The translations under genes and the position numbers were made by a program. From Porodaedalea pini (taxonomy: Eukaryota > Basidiomycota > Agaricomycetes > Hymenochaetales > Hymenochaetaceae), in contig NBAY01000093.1 in the NCBI GenBank assembly GCA_002794775.1, forward strand, positions 1-64,000: a DNA stretch of 64,000 bases, written 5' to 3'. The notes under the pieces were generated by a model. It saw only the letters and a list, made by a program, of their open reading frames with translations, searched no databases and had not been told where the DNA came from. This document shows, one piece after another, positions 11,758 to 21,450 of this stretch; position 1 is the stretch's first letter, and each line of letters starts with the position of its first letter.

Positions 11758-14700
11758 ATGTCGACCATGCGCGAGCGAGTGTGCCCCGGATGCGGTCTGG
11801 AAAAGGTAGACCTTCGACAGCATCAGCGAGGGAGACCGGAGGGCTCTGCGTGCTATCGAGCGTATCTCACCTTTGTCGGTCAACTGCAAAATGGTATCGG
11901 CCCAGACGGCGACGAAGATAGAGACGATGGAGCCGACCTCGAGTCTTTTCATGGTGATTTTTTTGGGGACAATTACGACGAGGCAGATTTTGGTGTTGAT
12001 TTTGATGCGGAGGGTGAACCGCAGCAGAATGGCATGGATGTTGATCGTGAGGAAGTACCGAAGTAAGACCTCCCTAGCATCATGCAACTGACCAAGTATT
12101 AATTGCATGCCTATTATAATGTACAGTGACGTGGGTGACTTTTCTGCACAATCCGACTCGGAAGACAAGTCGGACGAGGGAGACCTCCACGAGCCCGTGT
12201 GGGAGCCTGAGCGTACCCAGCCGCAAGATCGCTCGCCCGTCGATGAATCAGAGGCAGAGGAGGAGGAGAATCGCATTCGTGAGCTTGTTGTCGAGCGCCG
12301 TGCTGCGGAGGACAGATTGTGCTATCAGCCAGTCCGCATAGATCCATACCCAGGGAATGAGGCTGGGCGGGTGTGCGGAGGCGAACTGAACAGAGGTCAA
12401 CGCCACGCTCCACACGTTCTCGATGGTGACGCCGTATTCCGACAATATGCGGAAGACGTCCAGGCCGTTTCGCAAAATGCTGGTCCTTTTGCTCCATTCG
12501 ATTCGAGACTGGATTGGGAGCTTGCGCGGTGGGCGAAGGTTCGAGGACCAGGTTCTACAGCTCTAGATGAGCTTCTCCAAATAGAAGGGGTGCGGCTTGT
12601 GTTTGATCTCGTTAACGTTATTTCTAATATATGTTTTAATTATTGTAATGCATGTATATTCTGCTCGATCATCATTATGTGCTATGTGTTACCAGGTTGC
12701 TGAACGACTAGGGTTGTCATACCGTAACTCACGCCAACTTAACGCTATTATAGATAAACAGATACCAACACGCCGACCTAAGTTCCGACGTCGGGAAATG
12801 TTTGCTGCTGGACTGACGTTTGACATGTATTGCCGCGACGTTTTGGAATGCATATCAGCATTGTTTGGCGCTCCTGAATTTGCATCGCATCTCATCACTA
12901 TTCCAGAACGTCATTATGTTGACGAGGACAGGCAGATTCGAGCGTATCACGAAATGCATACAGGACAATGGTGGTGGAACACTCAGGTATATCTTTTCTG
13001 CACCTATGCTTGTGCATGCTGTGTCTAAGATCCCTCGTAGGCAGCTATTGAACGTAGAGCGCCAGGCGGCACGGTCATCCCAGTCATTGTATCGCTTGAC
13101 AAGACACAGATCACGCTCTTCCGCATGAAGACAGCATATCCTGTATATCTCACCATCGGCAACATACCAAAAGACATCCGTAAGAAGCCCTCACGGCATG
13201 CCCAAGTCCTCCTTGCATATCTTCCGACCACACGGCTCGAACATATCAGTAACAAAGCTGCCCGCCGCCGCACACTTGCCAACCTCCTGCATGGATGCCT
13301 GCGTTTTCTTTTCCGAAAATTGGAGAAAGCAGGCTCCGAAGGCGTTCATATGGCTGGCGGGGATGGTCTGCAGCGACGTTGTCATCCTATCGTAGCTGCG
13401 CTTGCCCTCGATAACCAAGAGCAAGTCGCAGTCACAGGCACTATATCAGGAGATTGTCCGACATGTGAATGTCCTCACGATGAGCTCGGAGCTGGAATGC
13501 AGCATAATCATGGACGTCGCGACCTGGACAATGCCCTTGGAGTTCTTGCTATCCTTGACTCTCGGGACCCAACTGCGTATGCTCGAGTGTGTGCTTTAAA
13601 CCGCATGAAGCCAATTCAACATCCATTTTGGGCCGATCTACCATACTTCAACGTCTATCGTTCAATCACTGCCGACATTCTTCATCAATTATACCAAGGT
13701 GTAGTCAAACACCTCGTTTCTTGGATCACAGGAGTCCTTGGTGCAGCTGAGGTTGATGCTCGTTGCCGTCGAATTCCTCCGAACCACAGTGTCCGCGTTT
13801 TTCACAGAGGGATCACAACACTCACGAGAGTGAGTGGAAGCGAGCATAGTCAGATGTGTCGGTTTCTACTGGGTTTACTTGTCGACTTCCGCCTACCCGA
13901 CAATGAGTCCCCTGTTCGACTTGTCCGCGCTACGCGTGCGCTCCTTGATTTTATATACATCGCACAATATCCCATCCATACCAGCGAAACACTCGGTCTC
14001 CTCCGTGATGCTCTTGCTCGCTTTCACGACAACAAGGACGTCTTTATTGATTTAGGCATTCGTGATAACTTCAATTTCATCAAATGTCATTGGATGAAAC
14101 ACTATGAGGAATGCATCAAACTGCTGGGTTCAACGGACAATTACAATACACAATTCACGGAGCGGCTGCACATTGACCTTGCGAAAGATGCATATGCTGC
14201 CACAAATCATAAGGACGAGTTACCGCAGATGACGCTGTGGCTGGAATGGAAGGAGAAAGTCTTTGCGCTGGATTCCAACATCATCTGGCATACCGCTAAT
14301 AATGATCAACCTCCTTCGTGGCATTCACCTGATATTGCCTGTGATCTGAACGTCAAAATGTCAAAGCATCCAAAGCGAAAGGCAGTTCCGCTCGATGCTT
14401 TTGTCGAGCAGTATGGTGCGACTCACTTCCGCATCGCTCTCGCTCGTTATGTTGTTTCCAAGAAAGAGCCTAACCTGCGCAGGGGAACGGTGGAGCTTGC
14501 TGCAAATGATATAATCATTGTTTTTCAGTTCTTGCCAGTTTTCGAGACAGTGAAGTTCTGGAATGAAGCTGTTGAAGGCTCGACAACTGTGGATTCAATA
14601 CATGCACGGCCTGCACGGCAGGATACTCAGGGCAGAGAGGTACCCGGTTGATTTGACACTGCACTTGCTTGTATACGCGTAGGGACAGAAATTCAAGGTA

Positions 14701-15121
14701 ACAATTCTCTTCGTTACGTTCTACTTTTTTTTGTTTCTCAATCATTCTTACAGCTTTCCGTGTTGTTCAAGTTCATGTCATTTTTTCACTCACAAAAGCA
14801 GCTCTGTCTACACTTTTCAAAGACACTGAGTTGGAAACAGCTGTTCCTAAACATCTAGCTTATGTTGAATGGTTTTCAAAATTTTCCACTCAGCCTGACG
14901 TAAATTACAGGATGTATAAAGTATCTAGATCATTCACTCCCGATGGTACTCGAGAGTTTAGTATTATTCCTGTTGAAGACTTGCACCGTAGTGTGCATCT
15001 CATTCCTCGCTTTGGTCGAGTAGTTCCTCAGGAATGGACTTCTGATAATGTACTCGAGCTGTGTAATAACTTCTACCTAAACTCCTTCAAAGACCGTAGT
15101 ACACATTTTTCAGTTTATTAA
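11758..15121 (+). CDS. Plavaka transposase, one in-frame TGA
   Basis: Exons read 11758-12062, 12127-12589, 12696-12986, 13041-14697 and 14754-15121. The intron phases fit throughout. The N-terminus has a zinc-finger-like CPGCGLEKVDLRQHQRG followed by an acidic region. The core includes TVIPVIVSLDKTQITLFR, AYPVYLTIGNIPKDIRKKPS, HQLYQGVVKHLVSW and FTERLHIDLAKDAYAATNHK, all typical of the Plavaka group. The C-terminal exon gives HLAYVEWFSKFSTQPD and ends DRSTHFSVY. The only damage seen is TGA at 14649-14651, after REVPG and before FDTALACI. Family members normally have Arg here, so CGA to TGA is likely. The second intron donor (12590) is the least certain. The transposase would excise and insert the surrounding element. 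Confidence 0.85.
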
Positions 15122-15167
15122 AATATTATATACTATTCTTATGCACATATGAGACTACTGATTCCAT

Positions 15168-15335
15168 TTGATTTCAAAGGTATTCCGTATCCTGCCTGAT
15201 TCTATGAAATTCCATATTGTTATTCTCATTCTGTGCCAATTCCAACATAATTCCAGGGGATTCTATTATTATTATCCTATTCTATGCCGTTCTACTCCAT
15301 TCCAGGTTTTTCCGACCGGGAGGGTTTTCCTGATG
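15168..15335. repeat. right subterminal array and terminal inverted repeat of the Plavaka element
   Basis: An ATTCC/ATTCT-rich array starts just after the transposase stop and ends CCGACCGGGAGGGTTTTCC-TGATG, the inverted copy of the left end at 3467. Confidence 0.7.
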
Positions 15336-15481
15336 AGTTGTTCAAGAGCAGTTCGTATCAAAATAATATTACCTCGACAGCGCGTCGACTAACTTTGCGC
15401 ATATGGTAGGGTAGGGGGAACCAAATTGTTGTCCTCCTGATCTCTGCTCGAAGAGGATTTTTTCTAGGACGGACACGACGA
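15336..15481 (-). pseudogene. upstream exon of the split modular gene copy
   Basis: Reads VVVSVLEKILFEQR..YPTICAKLVDALSR and then a GTAATA donor. The gene at 0.3-2.7 kb has IVAILENTLFEQR..FPAVCMQLTDTLSR and then a donor at the same codon phase. The intron is cut by the transposon ending at 15335, and the exon's upstream side is cut at 15481 by a second copy of the transposon's left end. Confidence 0.75.
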
Positions 15482-15790
15482 CATCAGGAAAAACCTCCCC
15501 GGCGGAAAATAGCGGAATCGCCGGAATCAGCCGGTGATTCCGGCTGATTCCATACTTGGCAGATTCTATAAGGGTATTCCGTATTCTGTGGTATTCTATC
15601 ATTTTTCACCTGTATTCTAGACTTTCTCTAGTATTCTCTTAGCATTCACATCATTTATTCATGCATTCCAGTAGTTCTTCATCATTTATTCATGCATTCC
15701 AACTTTTCTTCATTGTTTATTTGTGTATTCCAGTTTTTCTTCAATATAAATTATGCTATTCCATACTCATTCCATACATGTCCATAGTTA
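15482..15790. mobile_element. left end of a second Plavaka-family element
   Basis: Begins CATCAGGAAAAACCTCCCCG at 15482 and runs into about 300 bp of ATTCC/ATTCT words. The matching right end was not found in the window, so this is a truncated or unresolved second element. The synthetase relic to its right may lie within it. Confidence 0.55.
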
Positions 15791-16019
15791 CTTGACCTAC
15801 TTAACAAACAGGTCATGGAGCACACCAGGAAGATCACCGTGAATAATAGCCACAATGCTGATCATAGATACAGCAGTCTCCAGTTCTGTGAGTGCTATTG
15901 GCGCCAGACTCGATGGGTGGGTACTGCACCTGATTGAAGGGAATGGCACGTGACTTTGCACCTGCAGATGGTGTGCGTATGTCTTATGGTTCTGAGCTAT
16001 GTAGAATAGGATAATGGTC

Positions 16020-17900
16020 AGTTCACTCACTTTAGCAAAGTGGAGGAAGGAGAGGAAACACACACTTGCATCCACTGTGCTCCTTGATGTCATCTTCGCA
16101 CACTTTCTCTTTGCACCACGGAAGGACTGCAACATATTTGCTGTCAAGTGTTGGCACGACATTGTCTCATTTGGTTACGACATGCAGGTGAGACATGTAC
16201 AGAGTGTGCAAAGCCTTCGTGCACTCAAACATCTCCTGTTGGATAGTCTCAGGAAGTCCAGGTACTGCAGTCTCCAGTTCTGCGAGTGCTACTGGCACCT
16301 TCACACCCATACCACATCGCACAGGAAGTGTTTGCTTCTTCTGGATGTCAATCGGACAGAGTTCGAGGTGAAGTGGCTCACACCAGACAAAAAGCCATTT
16401 GTAAGACCACAGGAAAACCAAGAAATAAGGAATAATTGAAATTTTGCACCTTTTGATCCCAGTCATTGAACTTGTAGCCAGGAGTGTAGCTGTCCTGTAC
16501 ATCCACCTTCGTGCAGATTCTGGCTTTCCTGAGCATCTTTGCGAGCTCCTGCTTATTAGTGCGCATGGTGATACTGCAGGGGGACAGCGATTGCTCAGAT
16601 GCGAGCGACATGTGATGGGAGAACAATACCTGGTTGTTGCCACAAATCACAACCATGATTCTGATCATGCGCGTGTTAAGGCCCCACGACTTCTACCACA
16701 CAATAATTTGCCACCATTCGGACCCGTACCCTGTGGATTGTCCAGGTCTCCGGCCACAATGTTGAACATCTCTGGCCATGAGAAGTCTTGGTCAAGGCAA
16801 TGCGACATCGCAGCCTGGATGCCACGGCTGGTTGTCAGAATGAAGCCTTCCACAGTCGTCATGTAAAGACCACCGGCAAACTTCTCCTTCTCGGACTTGA
16901 TGCCTGGGATGAAGGGTACAGTAAGCAGCTCCTCGTACATGTGACAATGTAGATTGAGAATTTCCTGTACTTCAGTGTCGGCCTCCTTCGTGAGATGTGC
17001 AGTGTGGCCTTCCTGCCATAGGAATTTGGACATATGGAGGAACAGCTGGGGGCTCTTGAACTTGCAGCACGTGACACTGATCCACTAGTTGGGCTTGAGA
17101 GGTAGATCACAACAGCTCTTGATCCATTTGGTGTAGTAGGGATACATGGCCATTTCTGTAGTTGGACAGATTACTATGGGCTCCTCAAGCTCGGAGCTCC
17201 CTCTGAAGACGCATGTCATATCAACCTTGATCAGCACCTATAATACTTGTCAGCACAAAGTGAGGGATTACAGAACAACCAACGCACGTTCGTATACCAA
17301 GCCAGAAAGTCAACCTCTTTCTTCACACCAATAGCAATCTTTATCATACCATTGGTTATCCCTTCCTCTTTCATTGCGTCTTCCTGTGTGGCAATTGCAG
17401 ATGTGCGCACCACAGCATCTTCGCCTTCCACTCACTATAACATCTGCTGCGGTATGTCATGGGAAGGCGCATTCCACCTTCCATGTTTACGATTTTCATG
17501 TTGTCTGCACCCTCACCATTGCCTTTTACAAACTTATTTTTCTTCTGGCCCCATTTGAGTTGTGTATTACAGCAGCGTCGACCTGCAACGCTGTCATCGC
17601 CAATGAGATTGAATGTTGTGCTGGAGGCTTGCTCAGCAAAGGAGGCGCCATCTCTGAAGGAGTAGCTGTTCCATGCAAAGCATATTAGGAGTTGTATTAT
17701 GCAAAAGACATGCGAAGATGTGTGCCCTTTCTCCATCATAGCTCCTTTTTGAAAATAAGCCTCGGCCTTGAGTTCCACAAAATCTAACTTGTGAAGCTTG
17801 GTCTCCCTGTTTTTGAGAGCACGCAAGTATGAAGTAATGGTGGTTCCAGGGAGGAAGACAGTAAAATCTGAGGCAAGCGCATGTATGGCGAAGAGGGAAG
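16020..17900 (-). pseudogene. prolyl-tRNA synthetase pseudogene (cytosolic, eukaryotic type)
   Basis: Pieces match ProRS in order along the minus strand: IGVKKEVDFLAWYT (17.3 kb), ELEEPIVICPTTEMAMYPYY (17.15 kb), FLWQEGHTAHLTKEADTEV and KFAGGLYMTTVEGFI (17.0-16.85 kb), SHCLDQDFS, NPQGTGPNGGKLL, ASEQSLSPCSIT, YTPGYKFNDWDQK (16.45 kb), PVALAELETAVPGLPETIQQ (16.25 kb) and the tail VVTK*DNVVPTLDSKYV. An intron is retained after FNDWDQK, so it is not a processed copy. Stops include TAG for Gln (LKPN*W) and TGA for Trp (VVTK*D). About 80 codons between the AWYT region and ELEEP are missing. A second short copy of the ELETAV segment lies at about 15.89 kb. N-terminal limits (17.4-17.9 kb) are vague. 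Confidence 0.85.
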
Positions 17901-18486
17901 TCAATGATATGAGCGATGCACCAAGAACCGTGGCAATCGGGAATGTGTTTGTGTCAAGTGCTAATGGTGAAAGTGGACGAACTTTAACAATGCGTGTGGA
18001 CAGATAAAGAGACTGTGCTCATGGGAGTCCTTGTTCAACATGAAAATTTCTTTTAGTAGGTCCGGTGATGCGTGCAATGATGACAACAGGAACTGTTGCG
18101 GCAGACTTTACAGTCTTCAGCTTGAAGACAAGCGTTCTAATAAGTTGAAAGTCAGAACTCAGATGGCATGTTGCCTGTGGCAGTGAGTGTGTCCCACCAG
18201 GCAGCTGGCGAGGCTACCACTTCGTGTGTGATGGTTGCGGTGGGTGCAATCGAGGATTTTTTCAGACATTCTGTAAGACGTCAGCGCCAGACATAGTATT
18301 AGTAGAGTGGTAGCAGATGTGAAGGCAATGTGTGGCATGTTGTGCCAAAACCAACATACATGTGATCAAGTTCCCACATCTCTTCTGTGGACAATGCGTC
18401 CAGGATTGGACTTAGCAGTTTTTGTCACCTGAAGTGCCTCCAAATACAAAATATAGCATATCTCACTCAATTCTTCACACAAACTC

Positions 18487-19006
18487 TTCAAAAAAGTTGC
18501 TAAATTTATGTTTCAATGTTTTCTAAAATTAATGTGAGCTTAGAGGACAGAATATGGAATATTGAGGCTGCAGACATGAGAATATGTGTTTTTCTAGTAA
18601 AACTCCTTCCCTGAATTTCCCTGAGCTCAATTGTGAAGCTAATGTCATGAAACTTGTTGGAGAATGGTATGTATAATTTATATTGAGTTTTAGATGGCTT
18701 ATAACAATTCAGGGAATTTTTTGAAAACTGTCTGAGTCAAGCAAATTTGAGTTTCAGCACAACAGTCAAGCAGAACAAGAGACATTCACTCTAGTTCAGC
18801 CCTCATAAAATCAACAATATAGTATACAGACCATTCTCCAGCAAGTTTCATGTCATTAGCTTCAAAATTGAGCTCAGGAAAAATCAAGGAAGGAGTTTTG
18901 CTGGGAAAACACCTATTCTCACTACTGCAGCCTTACTTAACCATCTTCTGTCCACTAAGCTCACATAAATTTAGAAGCCACTGAAACATAAATTAAGCAA
19001 CTTTTT
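18487..19006. mobile_element. hairpin (foldback/MITE-like) element
   Basis: The arms at about 18487-18690 and 18826-19006 are imperfect inverted copies. The outer word CTTCAAAAAAGTTGC is mirrored by GCAACTTTTTTGAA, and the inner words include GAGCTCAATTGTGAAG and CCATTCTCCAGCAAG. No coding capacity. Nothing was recognised between 17.9 and 18.48 kb. Confidence 0.65.
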
Positions 19007-19022
19007 TGAACTGATTCTGTTA

Positions 19023-20900
19023 CAGCCATTTTCATAAGTCCTGCGACATGTGCATTTCACATGAAATGAGCCATGTCTGAGCCAAAACATCGAAAAATAG
19101 AATAAATGTTGATTTTCTCTGTAAATTCTGCACAGTACCTGCTCATTAAGTACTCAAAAAATAGGCATGGTTCTCAGGAGCAGAAATATGTAAAATAGGG
19201 AGCAATACATTGACTGTGTAGGTGGGTGGAGATCAAACAAGTGCAGCCAGTCTGTTCTCTCATACATTTCCACTGAGATTCAAAAATTATGGCTCCCCTA
19301 CATCTACCTATAAAATTCTTTCCCATGACTGTAAATTAAGTATATGACTATACCAACAGCTCCTGCAAGTTTGAAGCCAATCCATGCAGTATTCATGGTG
19401 CAGCAGCAAGGTTTGTGTTCCACTTCGAGCTCTTTCCACCTTCCTCTTCTCACAACAGGTCTTGCAGCATGGGTGAGAAGACCGCTAAGATTATGATTCT
19501 TTTTGTGTAATTATTGGACACATAAAAGCCATCTTCCCTGCAAGTTTCCTGTCCATTCGCTTTGTGCTTCAACTGCTACACTCAAATTTCTGTGCATACT
19601 ACCAACACCTGTGAGCACGTGAGCACGTGTTAGCCAAGCCACTGCCATGCAAACACAAAAGCCAACACTCTACTTCCTCCTCCTCTCAGGTCGTTCCATG
19701 ATGGTTTCAGGCAAGGCACTCTCAGATGATGCAAGACACATCATATTCAGACTGTATCAGTCACAACTCTTCACCGTGCATGACCTGGCCAGGGTAATAG
19801 ATATCCATCGAGCAACAATCCACCAAACTGTTGCTCAACACGAGCGCATGGGGCATTTACAACAGGAGGGCACAAGGACTGGAAGACCAAGGTTGCTTGA
19901 TTATGCAGATACACAGGTGAGTGCATTTTTTGAATTGTAATGACTCACTGTGGCTAACTGAACTATAGTATCTCTTGAGCACAATAGAGCATCGCAAGGA
20001 CCAGTACTTAGATGAGGTGAGGGAGGAGCTGGAAAGGGTAACAGGCAAGAAGGTTTTGGACACTACAGTATGGAGGTCTCTGCGCCGGGCTGGGTTCACT
20101 CTGAAGACAGTGTGGTGATGCTTATGGCTTCGCATCAGCAAACTTACTCTGCTCAAGATATTGAAAAGGGCACTTGAACGCAGCGAGTCTGCTCGGCTCC
20201 AGTACACATTGAGAATGGGATCTCAATATGAGGCAGAACAGCTCGTCTTTGTCAACGAGAGCGCATGCGACCAACGTACCTTCTTGAGGAAGAAAGCATG
20301 GGCTTTGCAGGGTTATCAGGCATGTCGGAAAGTGATCTTTACATGGGGAAAAAGGTACGATGCTTACCTTTATGACTGCAGATCTGACTGCTTGCCTCTT
20401 CTAGGTATTTGATCTTGCCCGCAATCACTTCGGCTGGCATGCTTGACTGTACAATACTGGAAGGATCCTTCAATGCCACCTCCTTCTCTGCATTTATCAG
20501 GGATCTCTTGGACCACATGCAACCTTGGCCAGCCCAAAACTCTGTCGTGGTGATGGACAACTGCACAATCCACAAGTCACTGGAAATCTGCAAACTCATT
20601 GAGTCAAGGTCTGTCTATTTTGACCTGTCGTGCTGCGACGCAGGGCTCTATCTGATCTGACTCCGCACAGGGGCATGAAGCTGGAATTTCTCTCCGCATA
20701 TTCTCCGGACTTCAACCCGATCAAGCTGGCATTCTCTCTGCTGAAATCTTGACTTCGTCGGGTCAAATTCAGTGATGAGGAAACGGACACTTCAGTATTC
20801 GCGAAGCTTTACGGTGAAACCATGTCTATCAGTGCTGCGGACTGTTGTGCTTTCTATCATCATTGCAGTTATCTCTGTTAGTGTTGGGTTTCTTCATCGA
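19023..20900 (+). mobile_element. Tc1/mariner-type element, right end missing
   Basis: The left end, preceded by TA, is CAGCCATTTTCATAAGTCCT, the same terminal sequence as the MITE at 51668-52518. The first 450 bp match one arm of that MITE, then the transposase gene follows. No right terminal repeat was found after the gene. Confidence 0.7.
19698..20880 (+). pseudogene. Tc1/mariner (IS630-like, DDE_3) transposase, catalytically dead
   Basis: Begins MMVSGKALSDDARHIIF with a helix-turn-helix DLARVIDIHRATIHQTV. Introns fit at 19917-19968, near 20.35-20.40 kb and near 20.61-20.67 kb, and possibly one near 20.11-20.16 kb. DDE landmarks: VFVNESACDQRTF (20.25 kb), SVVVMDNCTIHKS (20.55 kb) and YSPDFNPIKLAFSLLKS (20.73 kb). 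The first catalytic Asp is Asn (AAC at 20254) and the final acid is Lys (AAG at 20723). TGA at 20750-20752 replaces the usual Trp of KSWLRR. All three changes are G to A. The product could not catalyse transposition. Confidence 0.85.
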
Positions 20901-21059
20901 GTGGATACAGGCTTCCTTGTCACTGTCTCAACTGGTCCAACAATGTAATATATTCTGTCTATATGATGTACGCATAACTACTGTTCCTTGATGTGAGAAA
21001 CATCCTCCTGCGCATATTGAACAGTGTGAGTGAGTAATGCAAGACTTGTCTCGACCTCT

Positions 21060-21180
21060 GCATCCTTTGCTCTTGGACCATATGCAGTCTTGCCATGCCC
21101 AAAGGCTATCGTAGTGATGGACAATGAGTTGAGTGGTGCGGAACACCACGCACTCCATCATCATGGTCACTTTCTAGCAG
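21060..21180 (+). mobile_element. fragment of a second Tc1/mariner transposase
   Basis: CTCTTGGACCATATGCAGTC, AAAGGCTATCGTAGTG and GATGGACAATGAG mirror the exon at 20507-20560 encoding LLDHMQPWPAQNSVVVMDNC, with many differences. The rest of the copy is absent. From 21.18 to 21.42 kb nothing was recognised. Confidence 0.6.
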
Positions 21181-21450
21181 TAAACTTCAATCATTGAATA
21201 AATAAAATGTACATTCTACACAACTAATCATACAAAACCCTGGTATTTCTGTATGAAAGAAGACTTAGTAGGAGGAATACAAAAGGAAATAGTAGACAAA
21301 AGGATTTGAGGCTATGCGAGAGCATGTGTCTGATTGTTCAGACCGATTTGATCCACACTTGAGTCCCTCCTCATTACCACCGCTCCAGTGACCACCTTGG
21401 ATGCCTCGAGGTCATCGTCGTGATGTCAGAGCGACTCTTCCGGAACTCTC

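Larger units (their letters stand above)
3467..15335. mobile_element. composite Plavaka (EnSpm/CACTA-like) DNA transposon with cargo genes
   Basis: The left end begins CATCAGGAAAAACCTCCCGG. The right end, read inward on the other strand, begins CATCAGGAAAACCCTCCCGG. Both ends run into arrays rich in ATTCC/ATTCT, like the subterminal repeats of CACTA-type elements. Both flanks are halves of one intron-bearing gene copy, so the element sits inside that intron. A two-base AG repeat flanks it (AG|CATC and GATG|AG), compatible with the 2-3 bp target duplication of this class. Inside are a DUF6532-like gene, a gene fragment, a 169-bp tandem repeat, a two-part hypothetical gene and the Plavaka transposase. 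Nested insertion of some of the cargo cannot be excluded. Confidence 0.7.

Noticed and set aside
12114..12497. Minus-strand open frames over the Plavaka transposase
   Set aside because: Antisense shadows of the transposase exons.
15797..16162. Separate minus-strand gene of 121 codons
   Set aside because: It overlaps the decayed 3' end of the prolyl-tRNA synthetase and a short duplicate of its ELETAV segment.
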